Below, one piece after another: positions 38,348-47,164 of a DNA stretch of 64,000 nucleotides (position 1 is its first letter; each line of letters opens with the position of its first letter). The stretch is taken from positions 3,641,022 through 3,705,021 of the forward strand of contig NC_008358.1 of the NCBI RefSeq assembly GCF_000013025.1, given 5' to 3'. The notes beneath the pieces were generated by a model that did not search any database, was not told where the DNA came from, and saw nothing but the letters and a program-made list of their open reading frames with translations. A program made the translations under genes and the position numbers. The DNA is from Hyphomonas neptunium ATCC 15444. GTDB taxonomy: Bacteria; Pseudomonadota; Alphaproteobacteria; Caulobacterales; Hyphomonadaceae.

Positions 38348-39709
38348 TTACCGGTTCGAGAATTCCGGGTAGGCTTCCAGGCCGAGTTCTGCCCGGTCGA
38401 GACCCATTTCCTCGTCTTCCTCGCTCGGGCGGACGCCGATCGTGAATTTGAGGGCGAACCAGATGATCGAGGAGATGATGACCACGAACACACCGGTCAG
38501 GGCCACACCGACAGCCTGGCCTGCATAGGAGGCGCCGCTGTTGGTGAGGGGGACGATCATCGTGCCCCAGATGCCGCAGATAAGGTGAGCCGGGATGGCG
38601 CCGACGACGTCATCGATCTTGAACTTGTCGAGGAGCGGAACCGAGACAACCACCAGGACACCGCCGACTGCGCCGATGAGGACCGACATGCCCATGGACG
38701 GGGCCAGCGGTTCAGCGGTGATCGAAACGAGGCCACCGATGGCACCGTTGAAGATCAGCGTTGCGTCGAGCTTGCCCTTGTAGAGGACGGCCGTGGTGAC
38801 CATCGCTGCGAGGACACCGCCGACTGCGGCCATATTGGTGTTGGCGAAGATCTGCGAGACCGAGTTGATGTCAGCTGCGGTGCCGGCAGCAAGCTGCGAG
38901 GCGCCGTTGAAGCCGAACCAGCCGAACCACAGGATGAAGGTGCCAAGAGCCGCGAGCGGGATATTGGAGCCCGGCATCGGGTTGACCGTCTTGCCGGAAT
39001 ATTTGCCGCTGCGTGCGCCGATGATGATGGCACCTGTCAGGGCTGCCCAGCCGCCGGTCGAGTGAACCAGGGTCGAGCCGGCAAAGTCGGAGAAGCTCCA
39101 GACGCTGTCGAGATAGCCGCCGCCCCACTCCCAGCTGGCCACAACCGGATAGATGAATGCGGTGAGGACTGCGGTGAAGATAAGGAACGGCCAGATTTTG
39201 ACGCGTTCTGCCACGGTGCCCGAGACAATCGAGGCTGCGGTGGCAACGAACACCATCTGGAAGAACCAGTCAGAGGCCGGCGCGTAGCCGCCATCGGACT
39301 CGACGGACAGATCGCCGCCGCTCCAGGGACCGAAATTGGTCGGCAGCAGACCGTTGAAGAGGGTCGCGTCACCCGGATAGGCAAGATTGTAGCCCGTGAT
39401 CCAGAACATCAGGCCGGCAACGGAGAACAGGGTGACGTTCTTCATAGATTGCATTGCTGCGTTCTTGGAGCGCACCAGGCCTGCTTCCAGCATGCAGAAA
39501 CCTGCCGCCATGAACATGACGATCAAGCCGCCGATGAGGAACAGGTAGCTGTTATCCACATAGGCGCTGGCGCTTCCGCCGACCGCTTCTTCCAGCGCTG
39601 CCAGACGTGTCGCCACATCGTCTTCCTGCGCAAATGCCATACCTGCTGTGAGCAGTGCCAGCGGCGCGAGTGTCGCCCCGCGGATCCATCGTCCAATCAA
39701 TTGGCCCAT
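38348..39709 (-). CDS. amt: Ammonium transporter Amt
   Basis: 453 residues from the ATG at 39709, which has a strong AAGGAGG ribosome site and begins a signal peptide (ending GMAFAQ) as in many Amt proteins. Eleven spans follow. Family motifs: AGFCMLEAGLVRSKN, DFAGSTLVHSTGGWAAL with the first pore histidine, and GTFILWFGWFGFNG. The C-terminal tail is of the usual regulated type (about 35 residues after the last span). No glnK/glnB gene is adjacent, unlike the common glnK-amtB pair. No convincing sigma-54 site was found upstream. Confidence 0.94.
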   Translation of the reverse strand: MGQLIGRWIRGATLAPLALLTAGMAFAQEDDVATRLAALEEAVGGSASAYVDNSYLFLIGGLIVMFMAAGFCMLEAGLVRSKNAAMQSMKNVTLFSVAGLMFWITGYNLAYPGDATLFNGLLPTNFGPWSGGDLSVESDGGYAPASDWFFQMVFVATAASIVSGTVAERVKIWPFLIFTAVLTAFIYPVVASWEWGGGYLDSVWSFSDFAGSTLVHSTGGWAALTGAIIIGARSGKYSGKTVNPMPGSNIPLAALGTFILWFGWFGFNGASQLAAGTAADINSVSQIFANTNMAAVGGVLAAMVTTAVLYKGKLDATLIFNGAIGGLVSITAEPLAPSMGMSVLIGAVGGVLVVVSVPLLDKFKIDDVVGAIPAHLICGIWGTMIVPLTNSGASYAGQAVGVALTGVFVVIISSIIWFALKFTIGVRPSEEDEEMGLDRAELGLEAYPEFSNR

Positions 39710-39928
39710 TGGCCCCTCCTTACTTGCCTTGTCGTCACGCAGAGCCCGGTATTCCCCCAGCGCTCTCCCATGGCGATATGATTGCGCCTGCCCGGAAAAG
39801 TCGCACATGACGCAAAGGCGGCATCCGATTCAGGCTTGAGGTGGTCAGAAAGTGAGCACAGATGCGGCCAATCGCCCAAACGGGCGCCATCGCTAGACCC
39901 GCAGGCCTCTCGGAGCTACCTGAATTAC

Positions 39929-41164
39929 ATGGCAGAAACCTCAAATCCCGCTCTTATGGAGGCTGACCTCGCCGTCATCGGTGCCGGGCCCGTCGGCACA
40001 TCGCTGGCGGTGCTTGCCGCGAAAGCAGGCCTGCGTACCGTGCTGGTCGACATGCGGCCGGAGAATGCCGGGCCCGCAGCAGACACACGCAGCTTCGCGA
40101 TTGTGCGGGGCAGCTGGCGCCTCCTCGGCGCAGCCGGGGTTCACAGCGATCTGGCGGGCCTGACCGAGCCCCTCAACGGGCTGGAAGCGATGGATGGGGG
40201 CACCCACTGGTTTGGTGCGCCGTGGGCGGCCTTTTCCGCAACGGATCTGCCCGGCGATGATCCCCAGCCGCTGGGCGAACTTGTGCCTGCCGGCGCGCTT
40301 CAGGCCGCCCTCGACCGGCAGGCCGGGGCAACCGGCGGTCTCTTCTGGATGCGGGGCGCCCGTTTTTCAGGCTACGAGGCCCAGGCTTCAGGCGCTCTGG
40401 TGCATCTTGAGGGCGGCGAAAGCTTCCGCTGCGGGCTGATCGCCGCGTGTGACGGCATTCATTCGGCAGTCCGGCAAGCGGCCGGGATCGGAACCGAGGG
40501 GCGCAGCTATGGAAAATCGGTCTTTGCCGCCGATGTGAAGCTTGCCCGGCCCCATGGCGGGATTGCCCGGCAATTGTTCACGCCCGAAGGCCCGTTTGCG
40601 ACCCTTCCCCTGCCCGATAACCGGGCAAACCTTGCCTGGTATATGAAGACGGGCGCGGCCGAGACACTGGCGAAGCTCTCCAAAGAGCAGATCGAGGCGG
40701 AGCTGAACGCGCGGTTCTCAGAGTTTGCCGGGCCGATGACGCTGGACGGCCCTCCCCTCTCCTATCCGCTGGTGATGCAGATCGCGCGCGATATGACCGG
40801 CCCGCGCGTGGCGCTGCTGGGCGACGCTGCCCGGCGGATCAATCCCCTGGCCGGTCAGGGCCTGAACCTTGGCTTCAAGGATGCAGGCGCGCTTTATGAT
40901 GTGATCCTGGAGGCGCGTGAGGTTGGGCTGGACCCCGGCAGCGAGACTGTTCTGGCGCGTTACCGCGAGGGGCGCCGGTTTGATTCTGCCTCAACGGCGC
41001 TGTTCATGGACGCGGTGGACCGGGCGTTCTCGAATGACAATCTGCTGCTGAAGCCCTTGCGGTCGCTCGCCCTGACGGCCGCCAACAGGATTGGCCCGAT
41101 CCGGCAGGCCCTCGCCCGCCAGGCCAGCGCCGATCAGGATCACCTGCCGAGTCTGATGCGTTAA
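39929..41164 (+). CDS. UbiH/UbiF/VisC-family FAD-dependent hydroxylase
   Basis: 411-residue class A flavoprotein monooxygenase, most likely in ubiquinone synthesis. The FAD dinucleotide-binding motif is VIGAGPVGTSLAVLAAKAGL at the N-terminus, CDGIHSAVRQAAGI is the DG motif, and GDAARRINPLAGQGLNLGFKDAGAL is the UbiH-family signature. The ATG at 39929 is preferred over an upstream frame extension that has poor coding character. It is divergent from amt across about 220 bp that contain no other gene. Which ring position it hydroxylates is not readable. Confidence 0.88.
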   Translation: MAETSNPALMEADLAVIGAGPVGTSLAVLAAKAGLRTVLVDMRPENAGPAADTRSFAIVRGSWRLLGAAGVHSDLAGLTEPLNGLEAMDGGTHWFGAPWAAFSATDLPGDDPQPLGELVPAGALQAALDRQAGATGGLFWMRGARFSGYEAQASGALVHLEGGESFRCGLIAACDGIHSAVRQAAGIGTEGRSYGKSVFAADVKLARPHGGIARQLFTPEGPFATLPLPDNRANLAWYMKTGAAETLAKLSKEQIEAELNARFSEFAGPMTLDGPPLSYPLVMQIARDMTGPRVALLGDAARRINPLAGQGLNLGFKDAGALYDVILEAREVGLDPGSETVLARYREGRRFDSASTALFMDAVDRAFSNDNLLLKPLRSLALTAANRIGPIRQALARQASADQDHLPSLMR

Positions 41165-41466
41165 TCGTTGATCGTCAGTGCGCGGAGAATATTCCAGGTG
41201 TAGAGACCGCTGGAATGGCCGTCTGAGAAATGCAGGCGCAGCGCGTAGCGCCCGATGGGCTCTGCTTTGGTGACGCGAATATCTTCGGGCACGACGGGCG
41301 GAGGCGGCTTTGGTCCGCTGCCATGGCCCTGGACTTCCGCAGACGGACTTTCCAGCCGCAGCGTGCGATAATCCACGCGGCCAGACTGGCCATCATCAAA
41401 CACGGCAAACAGCTCCTGCGCCCCGGCGCGGAAGGTGAGTTTTACCGGCCAGGGCTGCGCGCTCAT
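41161..41466 (-). CDS. DUF971 domain protein
   Basis: 101 residues made almost entirely of the DUF971 fold (related to the N-terminal domain of gamma-butyrobetaine hydroxylase). Typical pieces are [64 protein letters not shown] and the ending ILRAL. Function unknown; such proteins are sometimes linked to Fe-S assembly. It overlaps the next gene upstream by 4 bp and the convergent UbiH gene by 4 bp. Confidence 0.85.
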   Translation of the reverse strand: MSAQPWPVKLTFRAGAQELFAVFDDGQSGRVDYRTLRLESPSAEVQGHGSGPKPPPPVVPEDIRVTKAEPIGRYALRLHFSDGHSSGLYTWNILRALTIND

Positions 41467-41720
41467 GCCTCGCCCCCGCCAGCTGTGCCTTCCGTATCAT
41501 CAAGGTCGCGTGCTTCTTCTTCCAGCATGATGGGAATGCCCCCGCGGATGGGATAGGCGAGGCGAGCATTCTTCGAGACGAGTTCATGGCGCGCGCGGTC
41601 ATAGGCCAGCGGTTGGCGCGTGGCGGGGCAGATCAGGATTTCGAGCAGGCGCGGGTCAACCCCGTTGGCCTCGAACAGGACGCTGTCATCCTTTGGAGTC
41701 TGGTCTGGCAAATCGCTCAT
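41463..41720 (-). CDS. Trm112-like protein (UPF0434)
   Basis: 85 residues. [45 protein letters not shown] is the Trm112/YcaR fold. The start at 41720 has an AGGAA ribosome site. Only one cysteine (ICPATRQPL) is present; the zinc-binding cysteines of canonical Trm112 are absent, as in many bacterial members. In other organisms Trm112 activates methyltransferases; the bacterial role is unclear. Confidence 0.82.
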   Translation of the reverse strand: MSDLPDQTPKDDSVLFEANGVDPRLLEILICPATRQPLAYDRARHELVSKNARLAYPIRGGIPIMLEEEARDLDDTEGTAGGGEA

Positions 41721-41739
41721 GGCTGTTCCTATCGAGATC

Positions 41740-42384
41740 TTATTGAACCGGGCCTTCGCCGCCCGGCGCACTGCCGAACTCCAGCAGGGCCGTCAAGGCG
41801 TTGGCGCGCCCGAGCAGATCTGGCGCCTCCAGAAGCGCCTGCTTCTCCATCGGCGTGAACGGACACCCCGAGGCAAGGGCATGCACCAGCGTTTCCAGGG
41901 AGGCTTCCTCCATCGCCGACCAATCCGCCTCAAGACTGTTTGCGGCGGCATAATCGCGGAAGGCTGCAACCAGCGCGGCACGCTCGCGTCCCTCCCCTTC
42001 CGGAGCGGGGGCAAGATCCTGAGCAAAGCGGTCCCAGTCGGGCGTGACCTGCCGGTAGGGCGTGGTGACATCCAGCTCGCGCGAAATGCCAAAGCGGCAG
42101 ACGCCGGTGAGCGTGATCAGATAGCGCCCGTCGGGTGTTTCGGAAAAGCCGGTGAGGCGGCCCGCGCAGCCGACATCTGCCAGACCCGGCGTCTGACGCG
42201 TGCCGCCCGCCGTCTGAACCATGCCGATAAGCCTGGAGCCGGCCATCGCATCATCAATCATGTTGAGATAGCGCGGCTCAAAAATATTAAGTGGCAGTTG
42301 CCAGCGCGGGAACACCAGTGCGCCGGGGAGCGGAAACACGGCAAGCGTCGCAGGCAGGTCGGCTGTCTTGCGATACGGCGCCAT
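41740..42384 (-). CDS. LON substrate-binding-domain protein
   Basis: 214 residues containing only the N-terminal domain of Lon protease, without ATPase or protease parts. The opening [36 protein letters not shown] and [27 protein letters not shown] are diagnostic of this stand-alone family. It is probably a substrate-binding or adaptor-type protein. The start at 42384 is chosen for AAAGGAA upstream. Co-directional with cnoX, with 40 bp between. Confidence 0.85.
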   Translation of the reverse strand: MAPYRKTADLPATLAVFPLPGALVFPRWQLPLNIFEPRYLNMIDDAMAGSRLIGMVQTAGGTRQTPGLADVGCAGRLTGFSETPDGRYLITLTGVCRFGISRELDVTTPYRQVTPDWDRFAQDLAPAPEGEGRERAALVAAFRDYAAANSLEADWSAMEEASLETLVHALASGCPFTPMEKQALLEAPDLLGRANALTALLEFGSAPGGEGPVQ

Positions 42385-42424
42385 CTGATTTTCCTTTCGC
42401 CCGGCGCGGGCTGGGCCCTCGGGT

Positions 42425-43312
42425 TTATGCAAACATAAGAGAAGAAAGACGTCGGCGGCCTTCGATGGTGACGGCTTCGGTCGGACCAGCGGCTTCGAAG
42501 ATCTTCAGCAGCTTGTCTTTTGCCTTGCCGCCTTCCCAGTCGAGCTTGGCCGACAGGATCATGAGCAGGTGATCGACCGCGTCCTGATATTTGCCGGCCG
42601 CGGCGTATTGTTCGGCCAGCTCAAACCGTTTGTCGTGATCGCCCGGCGACGCCATGACCGCGGTGAGGGCTGCGTCGAGCTCGCTGGGCGGGGGCGCATC
42701 GGCCATCATTTCGATGGCGAGGCGCACGCCCTTGATGACGGAGTCATTCTTCTTGGCTTCGGGCACCAGGGCGAGCGTGGCTTCGGCCTGATCCTTGTCC
42801 CCATTGGCGAGGTGGCATCTGGCAAGGCCGGCGATGGCGGCAATGTTTTCCGGTTCCTGCTGAAGCACGGCGGAATAGATTTCAGTTGCCAGGGCAATGT
42901 CGCCCTGCTGGCTGGCGGCTTCGGCCTGGCTGAGCGCTTCGGCGATCATTTGGGCGTCGTCCGTGCCGGAGAGCAGCTTGTCGACGAAGGCGCGGACCTG
43001 GCTTTCGGGCAGTGCGCCGAGAAAGCCATCGACCGGGCGGCCTTTATCAAAGGCGTAGACTGCCGGGATCGAGCGGACACCGAGCTGACCGGCATACGCC
43101 TGATGCTCTTCGGTGTTGATCTTGACGAGCTTGACCGCGCCCTTCTTGCTCTCGACGACCTTTTCAATGATCGGGCCGAGCGTGCGGCACGGGCCGCACC
43201 AGGGCGCCCAGAAGTCAACGATCACCGGCTGGGTCATGGAAGCTTCCACAACATCGGCCATGAAGGACTGATCGGTACTTTCCTTGGTGTGCTGAAGCGC
43301 AGCGTTGCTCAT
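42425..43312 (-). CDS. cnoX: Thioredoxin-TPR co-chaperone CnoX (YbbN-like)
   Basis: 295 residues: an N-terminal thioredoxin domain with VDFWAPWCGPCRTL (C39, C42) and cis-proline SIPAVYAF, followed by a helical TPR-like half (EAASQQGDIALATEIYSAVLQQEPENIAAIAGLARC). This is the YbbN/CnoX layout. CnoX protects proteins from oxidative over-folding damage and hands them to GroEL or DnaK. The intact CxxC resembles Caulobacter-type CnoX, in contrast to the SxxC of E. coli. It is divergent from lolA. Confidence 0.85.
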   Translation of the reverse strand: MSNAALQHTKESTDQSFMADVVEASMTQPVIVDFWAPWCGPCRTLGPIIEKVVESKKGAVKLVKINTEEHQAYAGQLGVRSIPAVYAFDKGRPVDGFLGALPESQVRAFVDKLLSGTDDAQMIAEALSQAEAASQQGDIALATEIYSAVLQQEPENIAAIAGLARCHLANGDKDQAEATLALVPEAKKNDSVIKGVRLAIEMMADAPPPSELDAALTAVMASPGDHDKRFELAEQYAAAGKYQDAVDHLLMILSAKLDWEGGKAKDKLLKIFEAAGPTEAVTIEGRRRLSSLMFA

Positions 43313-43373
43313 AAAAACTCCCTATGTTTCGCCGGAAAGATGGGACGCCCGCTGCGCCAGCGCAAGCGGGGTG

Positions 43374-43392
43374 GCCGCTGCGCCGCAGCGGC
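43374..43392. promoter_or_regulatory. Hairpin in the cnoX/lolA divergent region
   Basis: Perfect 8-bp stem GCCGCTGC/GCAGCGGC with a 3-nt loop in the 176-bp region between the two start codons. The rest of this region shows no gene and no convincing -10/-35 pair. Confidence 0.3.
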
Positions 43393-43488
43393 GAGGTGAA
43401 AATCTCCTGTCCGCCCTGTTTAGGCCCGGTTCAGGCGCCTAGATGTAGTCACGGTCCCGTATGGTCATGTTTAAAGGAGGCCAGAACG

Positions 43489-44151
43489 ATGATGAATTTC
43501 TTTGCGCCCATTGCCGCTGCCGCGATGATTGCCGGGGCCTCGCCCCTGCTGCCTGCTCTGAAACAGGCGCCGGTGAGCCCTGCCGTGGCCGCGCCCGCAA
43601 CCGCTGCGCAGCTTTCCAATGCCGAGCGCGCCACTATTTTGAAGCAAGCCTCCAGCGCGCTTGCCGGTGTAAAGACTGCGCGCGGGCGGTTCGAGCAATA
43701 TTCGCCCGATGGCGCGTATTCGACGGGCCAGTTTGCCATGCAACGGCCGGGCAAGGTGCGGTTTGACTATGATGACCCTGTACCTCTGCTGATGGTCAGC
43801 GACGGGACGACCGTTGCGTTGCAGGACGCTGATCTCGAAACAACCGACCGAGTGCCCCTGGGCTCGACGCCGCTGTCCCTGCTGCTGAGCGACCGGCTGG
43901 ACTTTGAAAGCCAGGCGAATGTGCTGGATGTGCGCCGCGCGAATGGCACGACCAACATCACGGTTCAGGATAAGGCGGGCGAGATGGAAGGCACACTGAC
44001 GCTTGTGTTGTCCGAAGCAGACAACTCCCTTGTTGGCTGGCGATCGGTAGATGCCAATGGTGGAAATACGTCGGTTCAGCTGAGCGATATCGAGACCGGC
44101 GCGAAGCTCAATCCCCGCCTCTTCATCCTGCGGGACTTCGACAACAACTGA
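43489..44151 (+). CDS. lolA: LolA-family outer-membrane lipoprotein carrier
   Basis: 220 residues from the ATG at 43489, which lies 8 bases after AAAGGAGG and begins a signal-like segment (MNFFAPIAAAAMIAGASPLLPAL). The mature domain has ASSALAGVKTARGRFEQYSPDGAYSTGQFAMQRPGKVRFDYDDP and VALQDADLETTDRVPL, the LolA/LppX_LprF half-barrel signatures. It would carry lipoproteins through the periplasm. The C-terminal part diverges, so a LolA paralogue with another role remains possible. It lies in the ftsK-xthA neighbourhood common to Caulobacterales. Confidence 0.8.
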   Translation: MMNFFAPIAAAAMIAGASPLLPALKQAPVSPAVAAPATAAQLSNAERATILKQASSALAGVKTARGRFEQYSPDGAYSTGQFAMQRPGKVRFDYDDPVPLLMVSDGTTVALQDADLETTDRVPLGSTPLSLLLSDRLDFESQANVLDVRRANGTTNITVQDKAGEMEGTLTLVLSEADNSLVGWRSVDANGGNTSVQLSDIETGAKLNPRLFILRDFDNN

Positions 44152-44219
44152 GTTTGGCGGCTTGATTGCCGTTACGGCGAGTTAATTTGAGTTTTTCGCG
44201 CGCCGTGACATAAAAGACA

Positions 44220-44360
44220 CATCGACGGAACGGAACCCGCGTAGCAAAGACCCCCCGCTGCGATACCTTCCCTCGGTCGAACCGGATGCACGACATCCGG
44301 ACATCAAGACGCATGCACCTGCGTCCGGCGCGCCCGAACTCCCCGCGTTCGGGCGCGTTG
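44220..44360 (+). ncRNA. Candidate structured RNA or long xthA leader
   Basis: The 240-bp gap before xthA holds three stem-loops in a row: CCGGATG/CATCCGG (44282-44300), GACGCA/TGCGTC (44308-44325) and an 11-bp stem CGCGCCCGAAC/GTTCGGGCGCG (44329-44357). A possible promoter lies upstream: TTGAGT (44187-44192), 16 bp, CATAAA (44209-44214). The last hairpin is terminator-like but is followed only by TTGACGTTT. The boundaries are estimates. It could equally be the 5' untranslated region of xthA. Confidence 0.35.
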
Positions 44361-44391
44361 ACGTTTAAGGGGCAGGTGTTAGCGAAGGGGC

Positions 44392-45201
44392 ATGACCCGT
44401 CCGATCAAGATCACCACCTGGAACATCAATTCCGTTCGCCTGCGGGCCCCGAATGTCGAGGCTTTCGTCGCCGCTGAAAAGCCGGACGTGGTGTGCCTTC
44501 AGGAAACCAAATGCCAGGACGCGGAATTCCCGCTGAAGGCCTTCAAGGATATGGGCCTGCCCTATCTCGTGATCCGCGGGCAGCGCGGGGGCCATGCCGG
44601 GGTGGCGATCGCGTCGAGGCTGCCACTGGAACAGGTGGATGTGCCCGACCTCTGCCGGGAGAACCATGCGCGGGTGATTGCCGCGCGGCTGCCCTCGGGC
44701 CTTGAGGTTCACAATATCTATCTGCCCGCCGGCGGAGACACACCGGACCCCGATGCGAATGACAAGTTTGCCCACAAACTGGATTTTCTTGACCGGCTCG
44801 GCCCCGGCTACAAGAAGCTGAAGAAGGGGGTGAAGCGGGTTCTGGTTGGCGATCTCAATGTGGCGCCGCATGAAAACGATGTCTGGTCGCACAAGCAGCT
44901 TCTGGGGATCGTCTCGCATACCCCGCAGGAGACCGAGCGGCTGGAGGACTCGCGCAAATCCGCAGGGTTTGAGGACATTGCCCGCCTTGCCGTACCCGAG
45001 GAGCAGAAGCTGTATACCTGGTGGAGCTACCGCGCCGCCGACTGGGCCGCTTCCAATCGGGGGCGCCGGCTGGACCATATCTGGGCCAACAAGGCGGCGA
45101 TGGAGGACGTGAAGGTCAGCTCCTACCGCATCCATCCAGCCTGGCGCAGTGGCTGGAAACCGTCCGACCATGCACCGGTATCGCTGACGCTGAAAGCCTG
45201 A
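44392..45201 (+). CDS. xthA: Exodeoxyribonuclease III
   Basis: AP endonuclease and 3'-5' exonuclease of base-excision repair, 269 residues. Catalytic motifs: LQETKCQD (metal-binding glutamate), NIYLPAGGD, VGDLNVAPHENDVW (catalytic D and N), RLDHIWANK and SDHAPVSLTL (catalytic D and H). Normal length. Downstream it is convergent with the response regulator gene. Confidence 0.95.
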   Translation: MTRPIKITTWNINSVRLRAPNVEAFVAAEKPDVVCLQETKCQDAEFPLKAFKDMGLPYLVIRGQRGGHAGVAIASRLPLEQVDVPDLCRENHARVIAARLPSGLEVHNIYLPAGGDTPDPDANDKFAHKLDFLDRLGPGYKKLKKGVKRVLVGDLNVAPHENDVWSHKQLLGIVSHTPQETERLEDSRKSAGFEDIARLAVPEEQKLYTWWSYRAADWAASNRGRRLDHIWANKAAMEDVKVSSYRIHPAWRSGWKPSDHAPVSLTLKA

Positions 45202-45888
45202 TCAGGGCCGAAGGCGATAGCCGCCGGTATCGGTCAGCAGGAGCTGGGCGTTCGACGGATCGGGCTCGACCTTCTGGCGGAGGCGGTAGATGTGGGTTTC
45301 GAGCGTATGGGTTGTGACGGCCGCGTTATAGCCCCAGACCTCAGACAGCAGCGTCTCGCGGGCGACCGACTTACCCCCTGCCCGGTAGAGGTATTTGAGG
45401 ATTTCCGTTTCCTTTTCGGTGAGCCGGATGCGGCGGCCCTCCTTGGTGCGCAGCACTTTCATCGAAGGGCGGAACTCATAAGGGCCGATGTCAAAAGTGG
45501 CGTCTTCGGTCTGCTCGAAGCTGCGAAGCTGCGAGCGGACGCGGGCCAAAAGGACGGCGAAACTGAAGGGCTTGGCGACGTAGTCATTGGCACCTGCCTC
45601 GAGCCCGGCCACCGTATCGCTTTCACCGGACCGGCCGGTAAGCATGATGACGGGCACGCGGATGCCTTTTTCGCGCAGCTGGCGGCAAACCTCGCGGCCG
45701 TTCATTCCCGGCATGTCGACATCCAGGATCACCAGATCGACGCGTTCTTCGGCCGCCTTACGGAGCGCTTCTTCACCCGACGCCGCCACCATGGCCGTAA
45801 ATCCGTCCGTCAGCTCGAACTGTTCGGCCAGTGTTTCCCGCAGATCCTCCTCGTCATCGACGATCAGAATGAATTTATTGGCTGTCAT
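45202..45888 (-). CDS. cenR: OmpR-family response regulator, CenR-like
   Basis: 228 residues: receiver domain with acidic D11/D12, phospho-acceptor D56 (VILDVDMPG) and K in AKPFSF, then an OmpR-type winged helix (RLTEKETEILKYLYRAGGKSV, WGYNAAVTTHTLETHIYRLRQK). The wording TTHTLETHIYRLRQKVEPDPSN closely resembles Caulobacter CenR, an essential envelope regulator (recalled, not searched). The neighbouring L,D-transpeptidase gene, divergent across 100 bp, fits an envelope role. No sensor kinase gene is adjacent. Confidence 0.72.
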   Translation of the reverse strand: MTANKFILIVDDEEDLRETLAEQFELTDGFTAMVAASGEEALRKAAEERVDLVILDVDMPGMNGREVCRQLREKGIRVPVIMLTGRSGESDTVAGLEAGANDYVAKPFSFAVLLARVRSQLRSFEQTEDATFDIGPYEFRPSMKVLRTKEGRRIRLTEKETEILKYLYRAGGKSVARETLLSEVWGYNAAVTTHTLETHIYRLRQKVEPDPSNAQLLLTDTGGYRLRP

Positions 45889-45988
45889 CTGCGTATCTCA
45901 CCCTGTTGCCGCGCGGCACCCGCACCAACCGCTTGCATAGAAAGGTGGCGCCTGTTTATCCAATAACAAGAACGGGAGGCGCAGCCCG

Positions 45989-46495
45989 ATGGCGCATTTC
46001 ATAGCCTTTTCAGAGGGAAAACTGGAAAGCGACGGCTTTTCAGCGCGGTGTGCCCTGGGAAGAGGCGGGGTGAAAGCCGCCGCAGAGAAGCGGGAGGGGG
46101 ACGGCACCTCGCCCGCCGGCATCTGGCCGGTTCGGCGCGTCTGGTATCGCCCGGACAAAGAACCGGCGCCGGAGACCGGCATTCCGGTTATCGCCATCCG
46201 GCCCGGCGATGGCTGGTGCGACGAGGCCGATCACCCCCTGTACAATCGTCCGGTGTCCCTCCCCTTCCCGGCGAGCCACGAGCGGATGTGGCGGGGCGAC
46301 GATCTCTACAATCTTGTGGTTGAGCTTGGGTACAATGACGATCCCCCGCTTGCCGGATGCGGCAGCGCAATCTTCATGCATCTGGCCCGGCCGGGCTATT
46401 TGCCGACGGAGGGCTGCATCGCGCTGACAGATGGTGACCTTCGGGAGGTGGTAACGCGTCTGACGGGCCGTTCGGCGATCGAAATCCGGGTCTAG
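45989..46495 (+). CDS. L,D-transpeptidase family protein
   Basis: 168 residues consisting of a YkuD-type domain. The catalytic H131 and C143 lie in FMHLARPGYLPTEGCIAL, a shortened form of the HxxxHGC signature found in one alphaproteobacterial branch. No signal peptide is visible, so either the export signal is cryptic or the enzyme acts in the cytosol. The family forms 3-3 peptidoglycan cross-links or attaches lipoproteins. Divergent from the cenR-like gene; its 3' end overlaps the convergent yggS-type gene by 4 bp. Confidence 0.8.
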   Translation: MAHFIAFSEGKLESDGFSARCALGRGGVKAAAEKREGDGTSPAGIWPVRRVWYRPDKEPAPETGIPVIAIRPGDGWCDEADHPLYNRPVSLPFPASHERMWRGDDLYNLVVELGYNDDPPLAGCGSAIFMHLARPGYLPTEGCIALTDGDLREVVTRLTGRSAIEIRV

Positions 46496-47160
46496 CCTGT
46501 GTTTCGCTCGCCAAAGAAGGCGGTTCCGACGCGGACATGGGTTGCGCCATAGCGGGCGGCGAGCTCGTAATCACCGCTCATGCCCATGGACAGGACGGGC
46601 AGGCCGTAATCCTTCGCGATCTTCTTCAGGAGCGCAAAATGGGGACCGGCCGGTTCATCGACCGGCGGAATACACATGAGGCCATCGACCTCAAGATTGG
46701 CGCTTTCGCGCGCGTAACGTAGCAATGCGCCCACCTTGGACGGGAAAACGCCGGCTTTCTGATCTTCTTCGCCCGTATTGACCTGGATCAACATCTTTGG
46801 ACGACGGCCTTCCTTCTCCATGGCGGCGGCCAGGGCGTCCGCGAGTTTTTCGCGGTCGAGCGTTTGAATGACATCGAACAGGCGAACGGCGTCTGCTGCT
46901 TTGTTGGTCTGGAGCGGGCCGATCAGGTGCAGCGTCAGGTCGGCGTAAGTTTCGCGGCGGGCCTGCCAGTGTTGCTGGGCTTCCTGAACGCGGTTTTCCC
47001 CAAAGACACGCTGGCCGGCGGCCAGAGCAGCCTCGATGGCCTCATCCGGCTGGAATTTGGAAACCGCGATGAGCTCCGGCGGTGGCGCGTGCGCTGCAGT
47101 GAGCGCAGCAAGGATCGCGGCGCGGCGGTTGGCAATGTCCTGGTTCAGGGTATCAGTCAT
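46492..47160 (-). CDS. Pyridoxal-phosphate homeostasis protein (YggS/PLPBP)
   Basis: 222 residues from the ATG at 47160. PLP-binding K35 is in PELIAVSKFQPDE, and the family signature GENRVQEAQQHW, LHLIGPLQTNKAADAV and SMGMSGDYELAARYGATHVRVGTAFFG are complete. It is a single-domain fold-type III barrel without known enzyme activity that buffers PLP. The start is separated by only 4 bp from the divergent ThiE-like start. Confidence 0.92.
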   Translation of the reverse strand: MTDTLNQDIANRRAAILAALTAAHAPPPELIAVSKFQPDEAIEAALAAGQRVFGENRVQEAQQHWQARRETYADLTLHLIGPLQTNKAADAVRLFDVIQTLDREKLADALAAAMEKEGRRPKMLIQVNTGEEDQKAGVFPSKVGALLRYARESANLEVDGLMCIPPVDEPAGPHFALLKKIAKDYGLPVLSMGMSGDYELAARYGATHVRVGTAFFGERNTG

Positions 47161-47164
47161 CTTG

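Noticed and set aside
39552..39560. Perfect DnaA box TTATCCACA
   Set aside because: Single copy inside the amt coding sequence (encoding Asp-Asn), 24 kb from the presumed origin and without neighbours; a chance match is likely.
39710..39928. Sigma-54 promoter upstream of amt
   Set aside because: No GG-N10-GC element with the right spacing could be found in the divergent region.
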